DNA of 64,000 bases from Rikenellaceae bacterium UBA1749 (GTDB taxonomy: Bacteria; Bacteroidota; Bacteroidia; Bacteroidales; Rikenellaceae). Position numbers and translations under genes: made by a program. The first letter of the stretch is position 1. Every line of letters begins with the position of its first letter. The stretch is taken from NCBI GenBank assembly GCA_002315675.1, contig DCHP01000069.1, forward strand, positions 1 to 64,000, given 5' to 3'. Under the pieces are notes generated by a model. The model was not told the origin of the DNA, did no database searches, and saw only the letters and a list, made by a program, of their open reading frames with translations. This document shows, one piece after another, positions 54,698 to 62,576 of this stretch.

Positions 54698-55621
54698 TTA
54701 TTTATTGAGCTGAAATCTACGATTTCCATTCTTAATAAAGTCAACAATCTGTTTAGCAGCTGCAATACCGGCATTGATGTTTGCTTCAGCTGTCTGAGCA
54801 CCCATTTTCTTAGGAGTTGCGAAGAATCTGGTACCTAGTTTCTCGCAGTATTCAGCACTTCTTTCTGGAGCAACATCAGTAACATACTTAAGGTCTGTCC
54901 TTTCAAGCAGAGCCTTAAGAAGTCCTTCTTCATCAATAACTTCTTTTCTAGCTGTATTTACAAGAACACCATTCTTTGGCATACTCATGGCAAGGTCATA
55001 ACCTATTGAGCCGATAGTCTCCTTAGTAGCTGGGATATGTATAGAAACATATTGATTCTTGCTGTAAAGATCCTTGATTGAATCCATCTTTGTTACTGAA
55101 TCTTTTGCATATACGCTTGCATCAGTGATAAATGGATCATAAGCAGCAACCTTCATACCAAGAGATGAAGCAGCACGACCGACAAGTTTCCCTACATTAC
55201 CATATGCATGGATACCAAGTGTCTTTCCTGAGATTTCAGTTCCTGATACACCTGAGAAGCAAGCTCTTGAAATATAGATCATAAGTCCGATGGCAAGCTC
55301 TGCTACGGCATTTGAGTTCTGACCTGGAGTGTTCATTGCAACAACACCCTTTTTAGTACATGCTTCAAGATCAAGGTTGTCATAACCTGCACCTGCACGA
55401 ACAACAATCTTCAGATTCTTTGCAGCGTCAAGGATTTCCGATGTCACCTTATCTGAACGAACAATAAGTGCCTCAACGTCACTGACTGCTTTTTTGAACT
55501 GATCAACTGATGTATATTTTTCAAGGAGAACAAGTTCTCCGCCATTTTCTTCAACCACCTGACGGATTCCGTCAACAGCAACTTTTGCAAATGGCTTTTC
55601 CGTTGCTACTAATACTTTCAT
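54698..55621 (-). CDS. serA: D-3-phosphoglycerate dehydrogenase, short lysine type
   Basis: A 307-residue NAD-dependent dehydrogenase, the first step of serine synthesis. I place the start at 55621 (MKVLVATEKPFAK); the longer frame from 55741 runs into serC. Substrate and cofactor motifs are VRAGAGYDNLDLEAC (about 75-89) and GIHAYGNVGKLVGRA (about 143-157), followed by AAYDPF. It lacks the C-terminal ACT domain of E. coli SerA. The usual catalytic histidine is replaced: the motif reads TPKKMGAQT (about 266-274) instead of TPHxG. This matches the short type IIIK enzymes described from Entamoeba, where lysine takes that place. It follows serC. Confidence 0.94.
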   Translation of the reverse strand: MKVLVATEKPFAKVAVDGIRQVVEENGGELVLLEKYTSVDQFKKAVSDVEALIVRSDKVTSEILDAAKNLKIVVRAGAGYDNLDLEACTKKGVVAMNTPGQNSNAVAELAIGLMIYISRACFSGVSGTEISGKTLGIHAYGNVGKLVGRAASSLGMKVAAYDPFITDASVYAKDSVTKMDSIKDLYSKNQYVSIHIPATKETIGSIGYDLAMSMPKNGVLVNTARKEVIDEEGLLKALLERTDLKYVTDVAPERSAEYCEKLGTRFFATPKKMGAQTAEANINAGIAAAKQIVDFIKNGNRRFQLNK

Positions 55622-55637
55622 AATAAAATACAATAAA

Positions 55638-56714
55638 TTATTTAGCATATTGTTTTTCAAACTCCTGCATACATTCAACAAGAGCCTGAACGCTTTCAAT
55701 TGGAAGTGAATTGTAGATTGAGGCACGGAAACCACCAACAAGACGATGTCCCTTAAGACCTACCATACCATACTTCTTTGAGAAATCTATGAATTCCGAT
55801 GTTTCCATATCCTTATACTTTTCACTGTATACAAATGGAACATTCATAAGTGAACGATCTTCTACAGCTACAGGAGACATGAACATTGAGTTACGCTCAA
55901 TTTCATCATATAGAACTTTAGCCTTTGCCTGGTTACGACGCTGAATTTCAGCAACACCACCCTGCTCTTTAACCCACTTTAGATTCTCTCTTACGACATA
56001 GATAGGGAATACAGGAGGAGTATTGAACATCGAACCATTCTTGATATGGGTACGATAGTCTATCATTGAAGGAATTTTACGAGTAACCTTACCAAGTGCA
56101 TCTTCCTTTACAATAACGAAAGTAACACCAGCAGGACCGATATTCTTCTGAGCACCGCCATAGATCATTACATATTTGCTTACATCTACAGGACGGCTAA
56201 GAATATCTGAACTCATATCTGCAATCAGTGGTACTGGACAATCAATATCCTCATGGTATTCAGTACCGAAGATTGTATTGTTTGATGTAATATGCAGATA
56301 ATCCAAATCTTCTGGAATCTTGTATCCCTTTGGAATGTATGTATTATTCTTATCTTCTGAAGAAGCAACTTCAATAGTTTCACCGAAATTAACTGCTTCT
56401 TTCATTGCTTTCTTAGCCCAGACACCAGTATTGACATATCCTGCCTTCTTTTCAAGGAAATTGAATGGGACAAAATAGAACTGAGTCGACGCACCACCTG
56501 CAAGCCAAAGGACCTGATATCCTTCAGGAATATTAAGAAGCTCTTTCATAAGGGAGGATGCTTCTTCTATAACTGCTTCAAATTCTTTTGTACGATGTGA
56601 AATTTCAAGAACAGACAAACCAATACCTTCAAAATCAAGAACGGCTTTAGCTGCGCTTTCAATTACCGGACGTGGAAGAATGCTTGGGCCGGCAGCGAAA
56701 TTGTGTTTCTTCAT
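55638..56714 (-). CDS. serC: Phosphoserine aminotransferase
   Basis: A 358-residue PLP enzyme that converts 3-phosphohydroxypyruvate to phosphoserine, second step of serine synthesis. The opening [20 protein letters not shown] (about 3-22) is diagnostic. The PLP lysine is in [13 protein letters not shown] (about 182-194), and [18 protein letters not shown] (about 69-86) forms the cofactor phosphate site. [19 protein letters not shown] is near the C-terminus. It is first in the serC-serA-DUF1015 operon, with a promoter box 42 bp upstream. Confidence 0.97.
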   Translation of the reverse strand: MKKHNFAAGPSILPRPVIESAAKAVLDFEGIGLSVLEISHRTKEFEAVIEEASSLMKELLNIPEGYQVLWLAGGASTQFYFVPFNFLEKKAGYVNTGVWAKKAMKEAVNFGETIEVASSEDKNNTYIPKGYKIPEDLDYLHITSNNTIFGTEYHEDIDCPVPLIADMSSDILSRPVDVSKYVMIYGGAQKNIGPAGVTFVIVKEDALGKVTRKIPSMIDYRTHIKNGSMFNTPPVFPIYVVRENLKWVKEQGGVAEIQRRNQAKAKVLYDEIERNSMFMSPVAVEDRSLMNVPFVYSEKYKDMETSEFIDFSKKYGMVGLKGHRLVGGFRASIYNSLPIESVQALVECMQEFEKQYAK

Positions 56715-56755
56715 AACTAAAATATTAAATCGAAAATATTATATGTTTCAAACTG

Positions 56756-56763
56756 CAAAGGTA
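56756..56763 (-). promoter_or_regulatory. -7 box of the serC operon
   Basis: The minus strand reads TACCTTTG, a match to TAnnTTTG, 42 bp before the serC ATG. No -33 TTTG is clear. Confidence 0.5.
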
Positions 56764-56786
56764 TAAATTTTTCACTTAATAAATTA

Positions 56787-56794
56787 TAAATTTG
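56787..56794 (+). promoter_or_regulatory. -7 box upstream of the MATE gene
   Basis: TAAATTTG matches TAnnTTTG and is only 8 bp before the ATG at 56803. If used, the transcript would be nearly leaderless. Confidence 0.4.
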
Positions 56795-56802
56795 CAGTAC
56801 TT

Positions 56803-58152
56803 ATGAAAGACCTTACCCACGGAAATATCTGGAGACAAATACTGCTTTTCACCTTACCACTGATAGGTGCCAACCTGATGATGCTGTCGTATCAGCTTGT
56901 TGACAGCATAATTGTCGGGACATTCCTTGGAAAGCATGCCCTGGCAGCAGTTTCACAAAGTTATCCGGTCCTTTTCGGAGTCATTGCCCTTATGATCGGC
57001 CTGGGATCCGGAACAATCGTTGTAATCTCACAGTATTTCGGGGCGAAACAATACGATAAGGTACAACTAACTTCTGACACAATCCACATCATTCTGATTA
57101 TCATAGGATTTGCAATAGGCATACTTGGATTTTTCATTTCACGATGGATATTCACATATATGGGAACCCCGGATGATGTAATGGATGATGCCGTTACATA
57201 CATGAGCATATATTTGGGCGGAATTGTTTTCAGTTTCGGGTTCTACACAATCTCTTCACTTCTACGTGGCGTCGGTGACTCTGTCACGCCACTTCATCTG
57301 TTTACCGCATCATCAGTCCTGAACATATTTCTTGACATTGTTCTCATTGCAATATTCCGTTTCGGTGTCGGTGCTGCAGCATTCAGCACCATAGTTTCAC
57401 AGGCCATTGTATATTTTATCGCAATTGAATATATCAACAGGAAGAAAAGCACTTTCAAAATCAATTTCCTGAAAATGAAGCTGAACAGGGCCATATGTAT
57501 TCATTGCCTGAAATATGGTCTTCCGAATGGTCTTCAACAATTTCTTGTTGCACTTGGAGGTATTGTACTTATGAGTCTGGTAAGTGGTTTCGGTACGGAA
57601 GCCATTGCAGGATACGGAGCTGCCATCCGTATTGAGAGCATAGCCCTTCTTCCCGTCATGAACTTTTCATCTGCGATTGCAGTATTCACTGGACAGAATA
57701 TTGGGGCTATGATGACGGAAAGATTAAAGAAAGGACTTTCCATAACACTTATCTATACTCTTGGTTGCGCACTTGCAAGCACTGTATTGCTTCAGATTTT
57801 CTCAGTTGATTTTATCGGTCTTTTCGGGAAGGATCCTCTTCTGATAGAGAATGGTGCCATATATCTGAAAATACTTTCTGCATTCTACCCTGTATATGCA
57901 GTTATGTTCATATTAAGCGGATACATGAAAGGTTCAGGTGCCGTTAGGGCAACCGTAGCAATAACCATCATTTCACTATGGTTGACGGAGATTCCTCTTG
58001 CCATAACATTATGCAAGACAACAGGTCTGATAGAAGGAATCTGGTGGGCAATTCCTGCAAGTTGGGTAATAGGTTGTATCTGTATGACCGCATACTACTA
58101 TTCAGGAAGGTGGCACAACAAATCCGTCATTCACATTGACAGCACCTTTTGA
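56803..58152 (+). CDS. MATE-family efflux transporter
   Basis: A 449-residue inner-membrane antiporter with twelve hydrophobic segments in two halves. The first half opens ILLFTLPLIGANLMMLSYQL then VDSIIVGTFLGKHALAAVS (about 12-52), and LLRGVGDSVTPLHLF (about 155-169) is the usual loop. The second half repeats this with KYGLPNGLQQFLVALGGIVL (about 236-255) and GQNIGAMMTERLKKGL. MATE proteins export drugs or metabolites using sodium or protons; the substrate is unknown. It is divergent from serC and appears monocistronic. Confidence 0.94.
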   Translation: MKDLTHGNIWRQILLFTLPLIGANLMMLSYQLVDSIIVGTFLGKHALAAVSQSYPVLFGVIALMIGLGSGTIVVISQYFGAKQYDKVQLTSDTIHIILIIIGFAIGILGFFISRWIFTYMGTPDDVMDDAVTYMSIYLGGIVFSFGFYTISSLLRGVGDSVTPLHLFTASSVLNIFLDIVLIAIFRFGVGAAAFSTIVSQAIVYFIAIEYINRKKSTFKINFLKMKLNRAICIHCLKYGLPNGLQQFLVALGGIVLMSLVSGFGTEAIAGYGAAIRIESIALLPVMNFSSAIAVFTGQNIGAMMTERLKKGLSITLIYTLGCALASTVLLQIFSVDFIGLFGKDPLLIENGAIYLKILSAFYPVYAVMFILSGYMKGSGAVRATVAITIISLWLTEIPLAITLCKTTGLIEGIWWAIPASWVIGCICMTAYYYSGRWHNKSVIHIDSTF

Positions 58153-58234
58153 TTGGCAGCACAGTTATTTTCCCCTTTATTTTCTCCGTGCTGTTCATCG
58201 TATTTTCACCAATTCTAATCTCATGGGAAAATAT

Positions 58235-58265
58235 TTTGTCTTCGCTCTAAAATCAGTTATTTTTG
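58235..58265 (+). promoter_or_regulatory. Promoter of yicC (TTTG-N19-TATTTTTG)
   Basis: TTTG at 58235-58238, 19 bp, and TATTTTTG at 58258-58265 match both halves of the Bacteroidota consensus with ideal spacing. The predicted transcription start is near 58272, about 60 bp before the yicC ATG. This is the best promoter in the window. Confidence 0.75.
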
Positions 58266-58334
58266 TGTGTTGAGTTATGCATCCATGTATAACGACATAA
58301 ACAATACATTTTATCGAATTTATAAGCCTACAGT

Positions 58335-59207
58335 ATGATAAAATCAATGACCGGATTCGGAAAAGCCGAATTCATTGCACCAGAAAGAAAAATAATAGTT
58401 GAGATAAAGAGTCTTAATTCCAAGCAACTTGATTTAGGAGTCAGAATCCCTTCAATATATAGAGAGAAAGAGAGTGAAATCAGAAGCATGATTTCAGAAA
58501 AACTTGGTCGTGGAAAGGTAGATGTTTTCATTAATGTTGAAAATATCGCCGGTGCAGCACCTGCAAATCTTATATCAGAAGAGCTGTTCAAGGCATACTA
58601 TAATCAGATCAGAACAATATCAGAGTCTTTGAGTATTGAAAACAGGAATGACATCATCAGTTCTGTCCTAAGAATGCCAGGAGTTGTTGACAATACATCC
58701 ATAGAAATTTCTGACGAGGAATGGAACGGACTTCTTTCCGCAACATCAAATGCAATAGACGCAATCAATTCTTTCCGCGAAACAGAGGGCGCGCATCTTA
58801 TTTCAGATATTCTGAAACACGTTGATAAGATTGAAGCTCTTTCTCTTTCTGTCACACAGTATGAGAAGGAAAGAATCGACACTGTAAGGGAAAGATTGAA
58901 TACAAATCTTGCCCAGTTATCCGCAACAGTTGATCAGAACCGATTCGAGCAGGAAATCATTTATTATCTTGAAAAACTTGATATTACAGAAGAAAAAGTC
59001 CGTCTTAAACAGCATATCAAATATTTTAGGGAAACTGTTGAGTCCGGACAGGATGTCGGCCGTAAACTTGGTTTCATAACCCAGGAAATGGGTAGGGAAA
59101 TCAACACTACTGGATCAAAGGCAAATCATACAGAGATACAGAAGCTGGTTGTCCAGATGAAAGACGAACTTGAAAAGATCAAAGAACAACTTTGTAACAT
59201 TTTATAA
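58335..59207 (+). CDS. YicC-family endoribonuclease
   Basis: A 290-residue protein of the YicC/YloC family, now regarded as endoribonucleases. The N-terminus MIKSMTGFGKAE (1-12) and VEIKSLNSKQLDLGVRIP (about 22-39) are signature sequences. The C-terminal domain (DUF1732) has RLKQHIKYFRETVESGQDVG (about 219-238) and GFITQEMGREINTTGSKA. In many bacteria yicC lies next to gmk, as here, though a MITE-like copy has inserted 4 bp after its stop. Confidence 0.94.
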   Translation: MIKSMTGFGKAEFIAPERKIIVEIKSLNSKQLDLGVRIPSIYREKESEIRSMISEKLGRGKVDVFINVENIAGAAPANLISEELFKAYYNQIRTISESLSIENRNDIISSVLRMPGVVDNTSIEISDEEWNGLLSATSNAIDAINSFRETEGAHLISDILKHVDKIEALSLSVTQYEKERIDTVRERLNTNLAQLSATVDQNRFEQEIIYYLEKLDITEEKVRLKQHIKYFRETVESGQDVGRKLGFITQEMGREINTTGSKANHTEIQKLVVQMKDELEKIKEQLCNIL

Positions 59208-59211
59208 TGAT

Positions 59212-59310
59212 GAGCACACTTGAAAAAGTCCAAATATTGAGAAACACCCCCAATTTCAAAGACCTGTAAAAGTGGTAAAAATGACAAAAAACACTTTTTC
59301 AAGTAGACGC
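59212..59310 (+). mobile_element. MITE-like element, copy H
   Basis: 99 bp from GAGCACACTTGAAAAAGT to ACTTTTTCAAGTAGACGC with core TTGAGAAACACCCCC. Flanks AATGAT and AATGAC match at 5 of 6. It separates yicC from gmk. Confidence 0.93.
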
Positions 59311-59391
59311 AATGACTGAAAGTCTAAATCTGCAATTTCTTGTGACCTTTCGTCCAACAATAGAAAAGCATATACACACAGAAACATAGAA

Positions 59392-59964
59392 ATGGGAAAA
59401 GCTATTATATTTTCAGCTCCATCCGGTAGTGGCAAATCCACAATCGTAAGTGCCGTAATGCAGGAAATAGCGGGGCTGGAGTTCTCCATATCAGCAACTT
59501 CAAGAGCACCGAGAGGAACTGAAGTCAATGGTAAAGACTATTATTTCCTGGCTCAGGAAGAATTCAACAGAAAGGCAACCAACAACGAATTCTTTGAATG
59601 GGAGGAAGTCTATGCTGGGACTTCATACGGTACTTTGAATAGTGAACTGAAGAGAATATGGGATAAAGGAAATGCCGTAATATTTGATGTTGATGTAAAA
59701 GGTGGCGTAAATATCAAGGAAAAATTAAAGGAAGATGCAATGTCAATATTCATCAAAGTCCCATCTATCGAAATCCTCAGACAGCGTCTCATCTCAAGAA
59801 ATACGGATTCAGAAGAATCCATTGCCAAGAGGATTGACAAAGCCGCATATGAAATGACTTTTGCAGACAAATTTGACATGATAATCATCAACGATGATCT
59901 GCAGACTGCAGTTAAAGAAACAAAGGCTGCCATCATCGATTTTTTGAAAAAAATAAGTACATAA
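59392..59964 (+). CDS. gmk: Guanylate kinase
   Basis: A 190-residue enzyme that phosphorylates GMP to GDP. The P-loop is FSAPSGSGKSTIVSAV (about 6-21). GMP-binding residues are in SATSRAPRGTEVNGKDYYF (about 36-54) and FFEWEEVYAGTSYGT (about 68-82), and DVDVKGGVNIK (about 100-110) and KRIDKAAYEM follow. Normal length. It is 16 bp upstream of manA on the same strand. Confidence 0.97.
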   Translation: MGKAIIFSAPSGSGKSTIVSAVMQEIAGLEFSISATSRAPRGTEVNGKDYYFLAQEEFNRKATNNEFFEWEEVYAGTSYGTLNSELKRIWDKGNAVIFDVDVKGGVNIKEKLKEDAMSIFIKVPSIEILRQRLISRNTDSEESIAKRIDKAAYEMTFADKFDMIIINDDLQTAVKETKAAIIDFLKKIST

Positions 59965-59980
59965 AAAAAACAAATCCGAC

Positions 59981-60955
59981 ATGTTATATCCATTAAAATT
60001 TAAACCGCTTTACAAGCAGCGCATTTGGGGAGGTCAACTTCTGAAAGATATGGGAAAGAGACTTCCGGAAGGAGAAAAAATCGGCGAAAGCTGGGAAATT
60101 TCAGGTGTAGAGGGAGATGTATCCGTTGTAAAGAACGGAGCTCTTAAAGGTAATTCCCTTCAGGACCTGATTGAAATATACATGGATGAAATGCTAGGAG
60201 AAAAGGCATTTGAAAGATATTCAACAGAATTTCCTATTCTTATCAAACTGATTGATGCCCAGGACAATCTGTCAATTCAGGTCCATCCGAATGATGAACT
60301 TGCAAAGAAACGTCATAATGCTTACGGGAAAACTGAAATGTGGTATGTAATTGACCACGAACCAGGTGCCAAGCTTATGGTTGGGTTCAACCAGAAAGTT
60401 GACAAGGAACTTTACAAAAAGTATCTGTCAGAAGGACGTCTTGATGACCTTCTGACAAAATACGAAGTCCATAAAGGAGACACATTCTTCATACCAGCCG
60501 GAACGATACATGCAATCGGCAAGGGAATACTTGTTGCTGAGATACAGCAGACATCAGATATCACTTACAGGGTATTTGACTACAACAGGGTCGATAAGGA
60601 CGGAAAGCCACGAGAACTACATACAGAGCTGGCACTTGATGCCATAGACTATAGTGAAGGCGGTCAGTATCTGATTAAAAGAGAACCTGTTGACAATGAA
60701 TCAATCAACCTTGTGCATTGCAATTACTTTGACACTAACCTTCTGAAAATCAAGGGTTCTTGCGAGAAGAGATTTGAAATATTTGATACATTCGTTACAT
60801 ACGTCTGCCTGGACGGCTCACTGAAAATCAAGTGGGCAGAAGGAGAAGAAACTCTTAAAAGAGGTGAAAGCATGTTGATACCTGCATCTATCCAGAGATG
60901 GACTATGGAAGGTGAAGGTACTGTACTTGAAAGTTACATTCCACTTGATTTTTAA
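59981..60955 (+). CDS. manA: Mannose-6-phosphate isomerase, class I
   Basis: A 324-residue zinc-dependent isomerase linking mannose 6-phosphate and fructose 6-phosphate. It begins LKFKPLYKQRIWGGQLL, typical of the short bacterial form. Zinc ligands lie in IQVHPNDELA (about 99-108) and the glutamate of KTEMWYVIDHEPGAK (about 116-130), with the later histidine in FIPAGTIHAIGKG (about 169-181). VAEIQQTSDITYRVFDYNR in pieces (about 185-203) is diagnostic. It is cotranscribed with gmk; MITE copy I begins 5 bp after the stop. Confidence 0.96.
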   Translation: MLYPLKFKPLYKQRIWGGQLLKDMGKRLPEGEKIGESWEISGVEGDVSVVKNGALKGNSLQDLIEIYMDEMLGEKAFERYSTEFPILIKLIDAQDNLSIQVHPNDELAKKRHNAYGKTEMWYVIDHEPGAKLMVGFNQKVDKELYKKYLSEGRLDDLLTKYEVHKGDTFFIPAGTIHAIGKGILVAEIQQTSDITYRVFDYNRVDKDGKPRELHTELALDAIDYSEGGQYLIKREPVDNESINLVHCNYFDTNLLKIKGSCEKRFEIFDTFVTYVCLDGSLKIKWAEGEETLKRGESMLIPASIQRWTMEGEGTVLESYIPLDF

Positions 60956-60960
60956 CAATT

Positions 60961-61058
60961 GAGTCCACTTGAAATAGTCCAAATATTGAGAAACACCCCA
61001 ATTACAATGGTTTATACTAGTGGTAAAAACGACAAAACATACTTTTTCAAGTAGACTC
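60961..61058 (+). mobile_element. MITE-like element, copy I
   Basis: 98 bp from GAGTCCACTTGAAATAGT to ACTTTTTCAAGTAGACTC with core TTGAGAAACACCCC. Flanks ACAATT and ACCATT match at 5 of 6. It separates manA from the ROK kinase gene, whose ATG is 22 bp downstream. Confidence 0.93.
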
Positions 61059-61079
61059 ACCATTAAATAGAATAGAATT

Positions 61080-62183
61080 ATGTTTGAAAACGACAAGAGG
61101 GTTGTCATGACCCTGGATGCAGGCGGTACGAACCTTGTATTCACAGCAATTCAAGGGAACAAACAGATTATTGAACCAATCCGCTACCCATCTGAACCAA
61201 ATGATCTTCAGAAATGTCTTAACGTAATCGCAAAAGGTTTCGAAGATGTAAAAGCTGCACTTAATGTTGAACCTGTAGCAATAAGTTTTGCATTTCCAGG
61301 ACCTGCTGATTATGCACACGGAGTGATAGGAGACCTTCCTAACTTCCCATCATTCAGAGGCGGAGTCGCACTTGGAGGTTTTCTTGAGGAAAAATTCGGA
61401 ATTCCAGTATTCATCAACAATGATGGCAGTCTGTTTGCATATGGCGAGGCTCTTGGTGGCCTTCTTCCATATATCAACGGGAAACTTAAAGAAGCCGGAA
61501 GTCTTAAAACATACAAGAACCTGCTTGGCCTTACTTTCGGTACTGGATTCGGAGCAGGAGCTGTAATTGATGGTCACCTAATTATCGGAGACAACAATTG
61601 CGGGGGTGATATCTGGTGTTTCAGAAACAAGAAGTTCCCTGGTAAAATCATAGAAGAATCTGTAAGCATCCGTGCGGCAATCCGCGTTTACAAGGAAAAG
61701 GCAGGAATTACTGGTGAATGCAATCTTACTCCAAAGGATATATTTGATATTGCTGAAGGAACAAAAGAAGGCAACAGACAGGCTGCAATCGACAGTTTCG
61801 CTGAAATGGGAGAAATGGCTGGTGACGCAGTTGCCCAGGCCATTACAATAGTTGATGGTATAGTTGCCATCGGAGGTGGACTGACAGGTGCTGCCAAGTA
61901 TATTCTTCCTTCAATGATAAAGGAAATGGGATCAAATTTCGGGACATTTGCAGGTGACAGCTTCCCAAGAATGCAGTTCACTCCTTACAACCTTGAAGAT
62001 GAGAAAGAGTGCGCTACATTCCTTTCTGCATCCGATACCATGGTGCCAATCCCAGGTTCAACAAAGCAAGTTAAATACAACAGCATCCGCCAAATTGGAG
62101 TCGGTCTGTCAAAACTTGGAACAAGCCAGGCCATCTGTATAGGAGCCTACGCCTTTGCCCTTGCCAGCATAGACAGCAAATAG
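61080..62183 (+). CDS. ROK-family sugar kinase (glucokinase-like)
   Basis: A 367-residue protein of the ROK family. The ATP phosphate loop is LDAGGTNLVFTAIQG (about 11-25). The sugar site and catalytic aspartate are in FAFPGPADYAHG (about 69-80), LPNFPSFRG and INNDGSLFAYGEALGG (about 113-128). GLTFGTGFGAGAVIDG (about 150-165) is the second phosphate loop. The usual ROK zinc motif CxCGxxGCxE is not present; the same place reads NCGGDIWCFRNK. The sugar is unknown, with glucose the default guess. Its position after manA suggests hexose phosphate metabolism. Confidence 0.9.
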   Translation: MFENDKRVVMTLDAGGTNLVFTAIQGNKQIIEPIRYPSEPNDLQKCLNVIAKGFEDVKAALNVEPVAISFAFPGPADYAHGVIGDLPNFPSFRGGVALGGFLEEKFGIPVFINNDGSLFAYGEALGGLLPYINGKLKEAGSLKTYKNLLGLTFGTGFGAGAVIDGHLIIGDNNCGGDIWCFRNKKFPGKIIEESVSIRAAIRVYKEKAGITGECNLTPKDIFDIAEGTKEGNRQAAIDSFAEMGEMAGDAVAQAITIVDGIVAIGGGLTGAAKYILPSMIKEMGSNFGTFAGDSFPRMQFTPYNLEDEKECATFLSASDTMVPIPGSTKQVKYNSIRQIGVGLSKLGTSQAICIGAYAFALASIDSK

Positions 62184-62244
62184 GCCCATATAGCATACCA
62201 GCACATCAGTCAAAAACAAAAATAATCTCTGTTTTTACATACAT

Positions 62245-62341
62245 GAGTCCACTTTAAAAAGTCCAAAAATTGAGAAACGCCCCATTCCAGAGGCCTGTAG
62301 CGGATATATAAACATTAAACGATACTTATTAAAGTGGACTC
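62245..62341 (+). mobile_element. MITE-like element, copy J
   Basis: 97 bp of the TTTAAAA subgroup, a few bases different from copies C and G. Exact 6-bp direct repeats ATACAT flank it (62239-62244 and 62342-62347). It lies between the convergent ROK and arabinofuranosidase genes. Confidence 0.96.
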
Positions 62342-62362
62342 ATACATAAATACCAAAACATG

Positions 62363-62400
62363 AAAGACACTCCAGCAAAATCCTAGCGTGTCTTTTTGTT
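62363..62400 (+). terminator. Possible terminator after the ROK kinase gene
   Basis: AAAGACAC (62363-62370) pairs with GTGTCTTT (62388-62395) around a long 17-nt loop, followed by TTGTTTT. The long loop makes it a weak candidate. The rest of the gap to 62503 shows no gene. Confidence 0.4.
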
Positions 62401-62503
62401 TTGGCGTATAGGCCTTATTGTTCAGTTGAAAATCTATATACAAACGACAACCGATAACATAAAAAAATCAATTATCATCATAGTGTCCATAAGATTAAAG
62501 AAT

Positions 62504-62536
62504 GAGTCTACTTGAAAAAGTATGTTTTGTCGTTTT
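62504..62536 (-). mobile_element. MITE-like element, copy K (truncated)
   Basis: The first 33 bp match the inverted orientation of the TTGAAAA subgroup (GAGTCTACTTGAAAAAGT then TATGTTTTGTCGTTTT). The sequence then leaves the family, so the core and the other end are lost. It is 40 bp beyond the stop of the arabinofuranosidase gene. Confidence 0.75.
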
Positions 62537-62576
62537 CCAACATAGGGAAACACGCTTTTTTCAGATGAACTGATAT

